Source: Helicobacter sp. (GTDB taxonomy: Bacteria > Campylobacterota > Campylobacteria > Campylobacterales > Helicobacteraceae). From it: a DNA stretch of 64,000 nucleotides. The position numbers and the translations under genes were made by a program. The notes beneath the pieces are model-generated. The model did no database searches. It was not told where the DNA came from and was given only the letters and a program-made list of their open reading frames with translations. The stretch covers positions 9,135 to 73,134 of the forward strand of contig NZ_JAFLSB010000001.1 of assembly GCF_022511165.1 (NCBI RefSeq), in the 5' to 3' direction. This document shows positions 9,656 through 18,417 of this stretch, piece by piece. Position 1 is the stretch's first letter. Every line of letters starts with the position of its first letter.

Positions 9656-12221
9656 ATGCCAAAATTTTTCCCCCACTCCCTCCCCTCTTTTACTGCTGTG
9701 TGCAACAGAGCATTTGTTTGTATTATTTGCTTTAATGCTATAATTTATGCTTCTCTTTTTTGGCAATTAAACGGGGGGGGGGGATAATGCAAGTATTTCA
9801 AGCCTCTTTGCATTTTCTATAAAAAACATCATCACCAACGTCGTTCTTTTATTTCCTATTTTTTATGTTCTTAGTCTCTTTCGTTACTCTTTTTTTATCA
9901 CTTACTTTTTTGTTTTTTTGATGTTTATAATAGCCCTTGTGGATATTTTTTTGATACAATATTTCCATACTCCCCTCAATCCTGTATTTATAGATATATT
10001 TTTCTCTACCAATGCCAACGAAGCAAAGGAATTTTTTGGATTTTATAGCGATAAAATCATAGAGGCAATCACGCCTTTTTGCATTATAGGCGCGATACTT
10101 ATATTATATCCTTACGCAAAGTTTTACACAAAATTTGTCCCCAAGCTGACTTTACCCCAAAAATATATTTCTTTTGGCAGAATCTTCACACTTTGCGTAT
10201 GTATCATTTGCACCATCATGGTGGGCCTAAAAACATATCGTTTAAAAGAAAATCGCCTCCCCTATCTCAGTAAAAACAATGCTTTTATAAGATGGGGCGA
10301 TACTCTAGCAAATGCTCTCCATACCCACTCCCACATCGCTCAATACAAAACCCTCTCTAAAGACTATGATACTTTTTTGAAAAATGTGCCCTATCCTGTC
10401 TCTGCTTCATATTTGATTCCCAATGTCGTGCTTATCCTTGGTGAATCTACCCAAAGAAACTATATGAGCCTCTATGGCTATCCTCTGCCCACTAACCCAC
10501 TTCTTAGCACATTGCAAAACGCTGGGAATCTTGTCGTTTTTAGCGATGTAATCGCCCCTTCTTCAAGCACCAACACAGCATTAGAAAATGTCCTCACCTT
10601 TAGGCATTATGAAAATGCTCAAACTCCTTGGTTTAGGCAGCAAAACATTATTGATATACTCAATCTCGCAGGGTATAAGACTTTTTGGCTTAGCAATCAA
10701 GAAGTAATGTCGCTTTATGGCAATGTCCCAGAGATTATCTCTAGGAGAGCTGATGTAACGCGCTTTAGCACGATGAGTGATAGTTATAATGTAGGTGCGG
10801 CGTATGATGAAATTGTCTTAAAGCTTTTAGATGATGTGCGCGGGCAAGAATCTAAAAATAAAGATTCAAAGCAAGAGCATACAAGCACATTGTTAGAGGA
10901 TTTACAAGAATCTTTATATCACTTCTATCTCTTTCATCTAATGGGGAGTCATAGCACTTACAAATCGCGCTATCCTCAAAGCTTTGAGCGATTTTCTCCA
11001 CAGGATTTAGTAAATGCCCATCTCAACACCCTCGCTCCCTATCCGCACACTTCCTCTACACTTTTAAGCAAAAAGCAGCTACAAACAAAAGTAGAATACC
11101 TCAATACCCTGCTTTATAATGACTATGTGGTAAATGAGATTATAGAGCGATTTAAAGACAGCAATAGTCTTGTGATATATGTAGGCGACCACGGCGATGA
11201 AGTCTATGATTTTAGGGATTTTGCAGGGCATAGCATTATTTCAAGATTTGTTGCGGAGATACCCTTTATGATATATATGAGCGATAGCTTTAAGGCGCAT
11301 TACCCCAATCTCGTGCAAAAAATCCAAGAAGCTAAAGATAAGCCCTTTATGAGTGATGATTTAATCCACGCCTTGCTTGATTTGCTCGGTATCACCACAT
11401 CAGATTTTATACAAAGCCGCTCGCTTTTTAGCTCACACTATAATGACAAACGAGCGAGAATCTTCGTTGGCGTGGATTATGATAGAGATTTAAAAACAAT
11501 ACAAGAACAAACTAACGGGGGGGGGGGTATAAACACATACCCGAGTAAAATTTGGCTTCATCGTGTAGATGAGATACAAAAACTACTTGATTTTAAAAAT
11601 AAATATTATGGCTTTGAAATTGATGTGTATTTTTTGGATTCTCCAATGCCACATTTTGATGTAGGGCACGATGAAGAGGAAAGCATAGGGTTAGACTTAA
11701 GGGATATGCTTAAGCAAATGCAAGATTTAAAATGGAGCGATACACCGCGTATATGGCTTGATTTTAAAAACCTCACTGCCGAGAACGCACAAAATGCGCT
11801 TAAAGAGCTAGAATCTCTCTGTACAGAGTTTAAAATCCCTCCTTCTGCAATCATCGTAGAGAGTGGCAATGCAAATGAGCTTGGAATTTTTAAACAAGCA
11901 GGATTTTGGAGTAGCTATTATGTGCCATACTATGATAAAGATACTCTAAAAAATCGCGGAAAGGAGATTAAGCAGGAATTAGAGCACATTGTCGCAAGTG
12001 GTAACATAAGCTCATTGAGTTTTCCTTATTATCTTTATGATTTTATAAAAAGTGGGCAATTTACCTTCCCTAGTGGCAAAGAAAATATTGATATACCACT
12101 TTTAACTTGGAATGAGGGTGAAAATGCAGTGATAAATACACAAACAAAGGCATATTTTGACCCACAAATAAAAGTAATTCTTGCTGGGGAGAGAAAAATG
12201 GGGGGGGGGAGATATAGATAA
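9656..12221 (+). CDS. Phase-variable sulfatase-fold phosphoethanolamine-transferase-like protein fused to a GDPD-like domain (out of frame in this copy)
   Basis: The probable start is the ATG at 9656, six bases after AAGGAAA. The frame meets G11 at 9773-9783 and stops at once. With ten G it continues without a break into the long frame seen from 9918, giving about 854 residues. The restored N-terminus is a multi-pass membrane region like EptA. Next comes a sulfatase-fold domain with GESTQRNYMSLYGY (probable nucleophile in GES) and metal-binding GDHGDE. A C-terminal TIM-barrel-like domain follows (about residues 540-740 counted from 9918) with HR, EIDV and GHDE, recalling glycerophosphodiester phosphodiesterases or FAM151. 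It would act in the inner membrane with periplasmic catalytic domains, adding or trimming phospho-groups on surface glycans. Two more G tracts lie inside. Substrate unknown. Confidence 0.75.
9773..9783 (+). repeat. Poly-G tract 1 (G11), phase switch for the whole protein
   Basis: Eleven G follow codon 39 of the frame that starts at 9656. G11 reads GGG GGG GGG GGA TAA and stops; G12 stops about 17 codons later; G10 or G13 fuses to the long downstream frame. The observed length is therefore OFF. Long G runs are hypermutable by slipped-strand mispairing in Helicobacter and Campylobacter. Confidence 0.9.
11517..11527 (+). repeat. Poly-G tract 2 (G11) at the boundary between the two catalytic domains
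   Basis: Eleven G encode the tetraglycine in QTNGGGGINT, just before the GDPD-like domain. At G11 the frame continues. At G10 the next codons are GTA TAA, and at G12 a stop comes after six codons. Slippage here would remove the C-terminal domain and leave the transferase domain whole. Confidence 0.9.
12200..12209 (+). repeat. Poly-G tract 3 (G10) selecting the C-terminus
   Basis: Ten G (the first belongs to an ATG codon) lie four codons before the stop at 12221. With nine G the frame is extended to a TAA at 12283-12285, adding a non-repetitive tail beginning DIDNLSYENA. With eleven G it stops at once. Confidence 0.85.
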
Positions 12222-12265
12222 TTTAAGCTATGAAAATGCGCCAAAAGCTTTTGGTAAGCATAAGC

Positions 12266-13126
12266 TTACCATTGAAGCTCCATAAGATTTTGCTCTTTCA
12301 TCGCCTGATGTATTTCTTCATATCCTTTCAATGCACTCTCATCACAAAGCACCCATTGATTTAAGCCCTCTAAACTCATCATATGCGCTATTTTTGGATC
12401 ATTTTTAAGATGATTTTGAGAGCGCATCATTTGCACAAATGCCTCTTTAAGTGCGCTATCAAAGCTTTTGAGTGCAGTAAAATTACAATGGCAATAATCG
12501 GGCGACATATAAAAACTTGCAATTTCGGGGTAACTTCCCTCCTGCATAATTCTCGCCCAAGTTGTAGAGCCAATAGCCCCCGCATCAAGCTCCCCACTGC
12601 GAATCTTATCAAGCACATCAAATTCACTCCTACCCGTATCGCCGTGTTTGCCCACATCACTATTAAAGCGAATGATGTTTATAGAATCTTGTGCATTTTT
12701 CGCGCCAAGTGTGGTTTCTGTGAGTTTTAAAGAATGCTGCTGCAAGTAAAATAAAGGCATAATCGCTGCTTGAGCAGAATCTAAACTCCCTAACCCAAAG
12801 CTCTTGCCAATAAGGCTTTGCACATTTTCTATGCTGCCTTTTTTGCTGACAAACACACTCTTAAATCCTATATCGGTATCACGCATTAAAATCGCCTCTG
12901 CCTCTTGCTTTGCTGCAAAAAGTGAGCGCACATAGGCGACATTGGTATTCCACGCAATATCAATCTTTTTATCCACGAGATAACGTACTTGTGCTTCATA
13001 ATTACTAAAAAGCACATAGTCAAGGCGAATATCGCTAAAGTAGTTATTAGCATATTCTCTAATTGTATCCCAAATAGGCACAATCTGCGGGGCATAAGCC
13101 ACCGCTCCTACTAAGATATTTCTCAT
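12266..13126 (-). CDS. Cytosolic PhnD/transferrin-fold substrate-binding-like protein
   Basis: 286 residues. The opening ILVGAVAYAPQIVPIWDTIREY, the central DIAWNTNVAYVR and GELDAGAIGSTTWARI are typical of PhnD-like type 2 periplasmic binding proteins. No signal peptide or lipobox precedes the fold, so the protein is predicted cytoplasmic. Family members without export signals can be enzymes (MqnA/MqnD, Thi5) rather than transport components. A DYCHCNF motif with two cysteines and a histidine near residue 212 is notable. It lies 9 bp after the acyl-CoA dehydrogenase gene, so it is the last gene of a three-gene operon. No permease or ATPase of an ABC transporter is nearby. Function unknown. 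Confidence 0.6.
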   Translation of the reverse strand: MRNILVGAVAYAPQIVPIWDTIREYANNYFSDIRLDYVLFSNYEAQVRYLVDKKIDIAWNTNVAYVRSLFAAKQEAEAILMRDTDIGFKSVFVSKKGSIENVQSLIGKSFGLGSLDSAQAAIMPLFYLQQHSLKLTETTLGAKNAQDSINIIRFNSDVGKHGDTGRSEFDVLDKIRSGELDAGAIGSTTWARIMQEGSYPEIASFYMSPDYCHCNFTALKSFDSALKEAFVQMMRSQNHLKNDPKIAHMMSLEGLNQWVLCDESALKGYEEIHQAMKEQNLMELQW

Positions 13127-13135
13127 ACTTCCCCC

Positions 13136-14263
13136 TTAGGCTAAAAGCGCATCAGCAAGCCAAGTTTGTAGCACATCAAGGCTAGGAGCCATTACTTGAG
13201 AGGCAAAGCTATCGCGCAAATATCGCTCCAAAGGCAGTAATTTAGAATACGCCTTTCCTCCGCCAAGCCTCATTGCAAGAGAGGTAATATCCATTACTAA
13301 TTCTGTGGCATTAATCCTGCACGCAAAAACCTTACAGGGTGCATCTGGTTCTTTATTATCAAATGCCCTTGCTGCTTCTTTGACAAGCGCAATTTGTGCT
13401 TGTACTTTTGTGTAGAGTTTGGCGATGTGGATTCTTACAAGCTCCTTATCCGCAAGGCGGCTACCATCGGTATATGAACGATTTTTTATATGAGAGAGAG
13501 CACATTCATACGCTGCCTTGCCTACCCCACTATACACCGCACCAAGCCCCACGACAAAATACATCGCCACAAACCCTAATTGCGCATCTGCATCGCCATC
13601 TTTACCTAATAAATATCGCTCAACATTAAGCTTTAAGTCATTATATTGCACTGGTTTTGAGACATTTCCGCGCATACCTAAGCCATTCCATACACCTTCT
13701 TCGTGTATAAGCTCCTTGGCATTGCTTGGGACAATCCAATTATTTTTACCACCTTTGACCGCACAAGAATTTGTAAGGGTTAAATAATAAGTCGCCTCCT
13801 GTGCGGAAGTAACGAAGCTTTTACGCCCTTTTAGAATCCGCTCACTCCCTGCGTCTGTTTCTGTAATATCTGGGCTACCAAAATGCGTCCCCGAGCCACT
13901 CTCACTATATGCTAAAGCCATAGTTGCCTCACCCTTAGCCACTTGGGGCAAAAACTCATCTTTTTGCTTTTTTGTTCCAAAGGTTGCCACAGTGGCACTT
14001 GCAACATTGTGCATCATATAACACAAGGCGGTAGAAGCATCAAATTGCGCTAGAGAGTAGCATACCTTAGCGTGAGAGAGGCAATCTCCGCCTAATCCAC
14101 CATATTCTTTTGGCACAAGTAAGGCTGTGAATCCTTGCTTTTTAAGCTCATTATAAGCCTCTTTGGGGAATCTTGCGTCTTTGTCAATAGATTCTGTATA
14201 GGGGGCTACATATGCCTTACCAAACTCTAAACTTAACTTCTCAATGTTTTGCAAATCTAACAT
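13136..14263 (-). CDS. Acyl-CoA dehydrogenase-family flavoprotein
   Basis: 375 residues, the normal family length. It has the N-terminal helical domain (VPKEYGGLGGD near residue 57), the flavin-binding middle domain (AYSESGSGTHFGSPDITET, then GRKSFVTSAQEATYY) and the C-terminal helical domain ending LERYLRDSFASQVMAPSLDVLQTWL. H. pylori has no beta-oxidation, and no other fatty-acid degradation gene is present here. The neighbours (diiron protein upstream, PhnD-like protein downstream) suggest a specialised oxidation; flavin monooxygenases such as SfnB/DszC share this fold. The ATG at 14263 has an AAAGGAGC ribosome site. Family is secure, substrate unknown. Confidence 0.8.
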   Translation of the reverse strand: MLDLQNIEKLSLEFGKAYVAPYTESIDKDARFPKEAYNELKKQGFTALLVPKEYGGLGGDCLSHAKVCYSLAQFDASTALCYMMHNVASATVATFGTKKQKDEFLPQVAKGEATMALAYSESGSGTHFGSPDITETDAGSERILKGRKSFVTSAQEATYYLTLTNSCAVKGGKNNWIVPSNAKELIHEEGVWNGLGMRGNVSKPVQYNDLKLNVERYLLGKDGDADAQLGFVAMYFVVGLGAVYSGVGKAAYECALSHIKNRSYTDGSRLADKELVRIHIAKLYTKVQAQIALVKEAARAFDNKEPDAPCKVFACRINATELVMDITSLAMRLGGGKAYSKLLPLERYLRDSFASQVMAPSLDVLQTWLADALLA

Positions 14264-14310
14264 TTTTGCTCCTTTATTTTAAATTTTATCTTTAATAGCC
14301 TCATTAAGGA

Positions 14311-15492
14311 TTACATAAAATTAGGCGTGTGTGCCTTACTTAAATCCCTAGCAAGCTCCTCATCAATGCCGCATTCCACTAACCGCTTTGTGCGGTTTTT
14401 TTCCATTTTTTTCTTTAATTCTAACACCTCCTCAAAACCTCTTGATATATGCTCCTCTCCCCCACCACGCAAAAGAGCCATAGATTCTAAAAGCAAAGAA
14501 CTCTCGCTAATTTGGCTATCTAAGTAGTTTTTGCGCGCAAACACTACTTCTTTAAGTAAGGCAATTTTTGCAGGATTATGTGCAATAGTGTGCTTAACAT
14601 TACTCATACCATAGGCAACGTGCCTACTCTCATCGCGCCGTGCAAGATAGAGTAAATGCGCACTCGCCTCATCACCCAAAGCCCTAAAGCTCTCCTCTAA
14701 AAATCGCAACAAATCAATAAAAGTCCCTTCCCCCATAATATGCAGCAAAAAGCTAGATTTAAAATAATCTTTCTCTCTATACAGACTATAAAGACTTTGT
14801 TGTGTAGTGAGTGTAGAATACTGCACACCAAGCCCTGTGGCATTGGCGCGTTTAATGAAAGATTCAATATGGCGACTTTCATCACCTATGATACTTGAAA
14901 GCAAAAGCGGCACAGGCGTGAAATAAGGCGAGATTTGTGCCAAAAAGCGACTAGGAATATACAAAGCAGAAAACTCATTTTCAGTCAAATAAGTCATAAT
15001 CTGGGCTATGGCAAACTCTAAGCTAGGAGAAAATGGCGGAATCTCCTGCCATTTTATATCGCTTGAGGCATTCCATTGTGTCTTTTTGGCATCTTCATAA
15101 ATGCTCTCTAATTGCGGACTAAAAATCTCATTATCATAATTATAGGTAAAATGATAAGCAGGACTTGCAGATTCTACACTCACGCCAAAGGGAGCTAAAC
15201 CCTGCCTATCTGGCGCAATATGAGGATTCTCAAAGGTAGAAAAACGCGTGTGAGAGTTTTTAGTAAGCGTATAGAGGAATCTGCCTTTAGATTGGGCTTT
15301 AAGAACGCTTTTGCTCACAAATGCTTCGCCCTTAAAGCGACACCATACCAACAAATCATTCTCTAAATTATCCAAATCACTCACAATCTCAATAGTAGCG
15401 CCTTGAGGTAAGAGCAAAAACGCATTTTCTAAGCGCATAAAAAAGAGTGTTTGTGGTGGTAAATCGCCCATAAAGATACAAGATTTTTGCAT
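14311..15492 (-). CDS. Ferritin-like diiron protein with a degenerate TusA-like N-terminal domain
   Basis: 393 residues from the ATG at 15492, which follows AGGGG; a longer frame would need TTG at 15507. Residues 5-80 resemble the TusA/SirA fold (GATIEIVSDLDNLENDLLVW), but the CPxP active site of TusA is replaced by LPPQ. The C-terminal part has a complete diiron ligand set: Glu173, E205-x-x-H208, Glu255 and E288-x-x-H291, both ExxH motifs reading DESRH. Such proteins are oxygenases, N-oxygenases or oxidases. It is the first gene of an operon with an acyl-CoA dehydrogenase homologue and a PhnD-like protein. The metal-site assignment is my reading of the motifs; the substrate is unknown. Confidence 0.65.
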   Translation of the reverse strand: MQKSCIFMGDLPPQTLFFMRLENAFLLLPQGATIEIVSDLDNLENDLLVWCRFKGEAFVSKSVLKAQSKGRFLYTLTKNSHTRFSTFENPHIAPDRQGLAPFGVSVESASPAYHFTYNYDNEIFSPQLESIYEDAKKTQWNASSDIKWQEIPPFSPSLEFAIAQIMTYLTENEFSALYIPSRFLAQISPYFTPVPLLLSSIIGDESRHIESFIKRANATGLGVQYSTLTTQQSLYSLYREKDYFKSSFLLHIMGEGTFIDLLRFLEESFRALGDEASAHLLYLARRDESRHVAYGMSNVKHTIAHNPAKIALLKEVVFARKNYLDSQISESSLLLESMALLRGGGEEHISRGFEEVLELKKKMEKNRTKRLVECGIDEELARDLSKAHTPNFM

Positions 15493-15595
15493 AAAACCCC
15501 TATACAATAATAAAGTACCAATAAGTAAAAATAGTTTTAAGTCGCATAAATGGAGGACTTGTTATCTTTCAACCTGAAAGCTATGTAAGCGATAT

Positions 15596-15610
15596 GATTG
15601 TAATACAATC
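15596..15610. promoter_or_regulatory. 15-bp palindrome upstream of the diiron operon
   Basis: GATTGTA-A-TACAATC is a perfect inverted repeat with one central base, about 105 bp upstream of the diiron gene start. It contains the ATTGTAAT word seen near ahpC and metK. Next to it, CTTTCA-ACC-TGAAAG (about 15567-15581) forms a small hairpin. These are operator or leader-structure candidates. Confidence 0.4.
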
Positions 15611-15649
15611 TCACTTAAAAATAAATAATGTTTTTCTCATAGAAAAATT

Positions 15650-16099
15650 TCACACCACACTTTTTATAAAGCTTAACACATCAGCGAATACTTGCTCCTT
15701 ATTTATCTCATTAAAAATCTCGTGTCTTGCACCCTCATAGAGCTTTAATTGCACATCAAAACCGCATTTTTCATATTGAAGTGCAATTTTTTTCACACCC
15801 TTACCAAAATGCCCACAGCTATCATCATCACCACTAATAATAAGAAGTGGCAAGTGTGCCCCATTCAAGCCTTGTGTATCATTGACAAACATCATACCAC
15901 CAAAAAGCCCAATGAAGCTTTGCAGGCTAAATACAAAACAACACGCCTTATCTGCCTTATATGCCTCCACCACTGCCTTATCACGACAAAGCCACGCAAA
16001 TGCACCGCTTGCATAACCTTCATCACTGCTTTTCTCAAATGCTCTATTAAATCCACCAAAAGAAAGGGCATTGATGAAATATTTGCCCTTTGTCTCCAA
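15650..16099 (-). pseudogene. Truncated alpha/beta hydrolase (C-terminal half)
   Basis: The 149-codon frame matches only the C-terminal half of lysophospholipase-type alpha/beta hydrolases: the cap region, then LPLLIISGDDDSCGHFGKGV with the acid residue and GARHEIFNEI with the catalytic histidine. The N-terminal half with the G-x-S-x-G nucleophile is missing. The upstream 67 bp leads directly into the 3' end of the TonB receptor gene. No ribosome site precedes the first ATG. This is best read as a remnant of a deletion, possibly linked to insertion of the neighbouring genes. Confidence 0.7.
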
Positions 16100-16166
16100 A
16101 CCACATTTATTGTGTGAAGAGGATTAAAAAAAGAATCTGCTTTTATGAGCGAATATTTATAAGATT

Positions 16167-18344
16167 CTAAAATGTGTATCTCCCCTCGATAAACGCACTT
16201 CGCCCCTGTCCAATGAGGAATCCATATCCTGCAATAGGGTCGCTTGAATCCCCATTATAATAGCTATAATAAAAATGATCAAAGACATTGCGCACCCCAC
16301 CATTAAAAGCCCAATCGCCCAATGTGAGATGAAAGCCTATATCAGTAAGATTATAAGCAGGGATATGCTTTTGCCCCACACTTATGCGCGGGGCAGTCGG
16401 TGCAGGAGAAGTGCTTACAAAGCCCTCCATATCTTTTTGCGCCCCAATAAAGCTATTTTGCATATACAAGCTAAGAAAATGCAAGGGCTTAAAGTTTATC
16501 CCAAGTGTCGCCTTATAGTTACTCACATAGGGGATTTTAAGGCTTGATTTAAGCCCATTATTGCGCAATACCCTCGCATCAATATAAGTAAAACTCTCAC
16601 TAAGGCTCAATCTATCGCCAAAAATATACTGCTCACTTAAAAGTTCAAAGCCTGCCCTTGCTGTCTTATCATAATTTCCATAGCTCACACCTGTGGGATT
16701 ATGAGCATTGCCTATGGTATAAAATTCATTATGTGTGAGTGTGTAAAACACCGCTGCACTTAGGCTTACTACATCTCCAAAGTAGTCTTTTAGCCCAAGC
16801 TCAAAGGTATCATAGCTCTCTTTTTCTAAGTCAGTGGGGAGATAGGTGCTATTTTGTCGGCGCAAGAGATTATTAGGCGAAGGAGCAAAGAATCCCCGCT
16901 CATATTTGGCATATACCTTACCACTGCTTGAATATGCATAGCTTGGGGTAAGCTCAAAGGCAAAGTTGTGATTGCTTTGGCGCAAACTCCCAGAGGCATC
17001 GGTATTTATTGGTATAGTTTGCCCTCCAGTCATCGTCATATTCATCATAGAATGATAATCCGCATTGACATCATAATAACTATAATCATATCTTGCCCCC
17101 GCACTCACTGAAAATGTGGGTGTAAAATCATATTTTTCTATGGCAAAGAGGGCATTAGAGAATTTGCTCCCTTTAAAAGGAATGCGCATCGTGTGATCAA
17201 TAGCAATATTAGGAGTAGTTGCATTATACCACATCACCATTGTGCGCTCACTTTTTTGATACACACTCTCTCCCCCGAGTATAAATCTCCCATTACTATG
17301 CGTATTATCCCATTTGGCTAATGCACCAATTTTTGCATCTTTAAAAGATGAGCCACTTTGCGAATAAGGCACATTGCTTGCCCCACTATAATTCACAAGA
17401 ATCCCGCTAGAATCCACATAATCAATATTATTGAGATGATAGAAAGTTTTTAGCTCAAGTTTATTGTTTTCACTCAACACCCCATCAATCCCCACACTCG
17501 TATCAAGGCGCGTTTGTGTATTATGTATATCTCCTAATCCTTTGGTTTTTCTATCACTTTTACTTGGATTTGGGATACTTTGAAAGGAATTATTAGGCGA
17601 AGTATCAATCACACCTGAAAAATAATCCACATCAACATATACAGATGAAGCATTGCCAAAATCTTTTGTGAGATTAAAATTTGCTTGCGCTCCACTTGTT
17701 TTATCCCCTTCTCTGCTCCCGCCACGATTGATATATGCCCCTCCAAGCGAGATATATGTCCTCTCAAAAAGCTTGCCACCAAATTTTGCATCAGCATTAT
17801 AGCTATTACCTACAGAAGCTAATGTATTGCCATAATTGAGCCCCGCACTAAAATAGGGCTGCTCATATCGCCTTTTTGTAATGATATTCACTACCCCCCC
17901 CCTTGTGCCATTTCCATACATCACAGCACCTCCTCCGGGCAAAATTTCAATTGATTCTATGCTTTGGGGAGAGAGGGTATTAATAGGGCTTACGCCGTGG
18001 CTAGAATCAAGCATATTTGCATATATGCCATTAAAAAGCACCTGCACAGAAGTATTGGCGCGATTACCCTGCCCTCTTAAGTCAAGATTACTGCCTAACC
18101 CGACATTGCTTAAGCCTACAATAGGGTTATAGCGGAAAATCTCCTCACTTTGAGCATAACCTTTGCCTAGAATAGATTCTTTGTCTATCTCATACACATT
18201 GCGATTAAGCTCATCTAAATGCGCATTGAAGTTATGGGCTTTGACAACAGATGTGCCAAGATTGACTGATTCTTGAATCATAAGAGAATCTTCTCCCAAA
18301 CTTGCAATCACCAATGCACCAAGAGGCAATACTATGTTTTTCAT
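16167..18344 (-). CDS. TonB-dependent outer-membrane receptor (siderophore/ferric type), possibly phase-variable
   Basis: 725 residues from the ATG at 18344, which has AAGGAGC and starts a signal peptide (KNIVLPLGALVIASLG); the frame extends further upstream without a ribosome site. The plug domain has VLFNGIYANM and the conserved NGTRGGVVNIITK block. The barrel ends in the aromatic terminus IEGRYTF. It resembles FecA/FrpB-type iron receptors. A Fur-type palindrome lies 74 bp upstream. A run of nine G encodes part of the plug motif and may slip. The energy source is the TonB complex; a TonB-like protein is encoded just upstream. Substrate not determinable from sequence. Confidence 0.88.
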   Translation of the reverse strand: MKNIVLPLGALVIASLGEDSLMIQESVNLGTSVVKAHNFNAHLDELNRNVYEIDKESILGKGYAQSEEIFRYNPIVGLSNVGLGSNLDLRGQGNRANTSVQVLFNGIYANMLDSSHGVSPINTLSPQSIESIEILPGGGAVMYGNGTRGGVVNIITKRRYEQPYFSAGLNYGNTLASVGNSYNADAKFGGKLFERTYISLGGAYINRGGSREGDKTSGAQANFNLTKDFGNASSVYVDVDYFSGVIDTSPNNSFQSIPNPSKSDRKTKGLGDIHNTQTRLDTSVGIDGVLSENNKLELKTFYHLNNIDYVDSSGILVNYSGASNVPYSQSGSSFKDAKIGALAKWDNTHSNGRFILGGESVYQKSERTMVMWYNATTPNIAIDHTMRIPFKGSKFSNALFAIEKYDFTPTFSVSAGARYDYSYYDVNADYHSMMNMTMTGGQTIPINTDASGSLRQSNHNFAFELTPSYAYSSSGKVYAKYERGFFAPSPNNLLRRQNSTYLPTDLEKESYDTFELGLKDYFGDVVSLSAAVFYTLTHNEFYTIGNAHNPTGVSYGNYDKTARAGFELLSEQYIFGDRLSLSESFTYIDARVLRNNGLKSSLKIPYVSNYKATLGINFKPLHFLSLYMQNSFIGAQKDMEGFVSTSPAPTAPRISVGQKHIPAYNLTDIGFHLTLGDWAFNGGVRNVFDHFYYSYYNGDSSDPIAGYGFLIGQGRSAFIEGRYTF
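17894..17902 (-). repeat. G9 homopolymer (C9 on the plus strand) inside the TonB plug motif
   Basis: The codons AGG GGG GGG GTA of the RGGV motif form nine consecutive G in the coding strand. In this copy the tract is in frame. Nine is near the lower limit for efficient slippage. Confidence 0.6.
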
Positions 18345-18417
18345 TTTTGCTCCTTTTTGAATATGTGAGTGGCACTCTATCTTTTTTAATATTAAATTAA
18401 AATAAAAAATATAAGAA

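Noticed and set aside
15749..16117. 122-codon plus-strand frame
   Set aside because: It is a shadow of the truncated hydrolase on the minus strand, with low-complexity K/T-rich composition.
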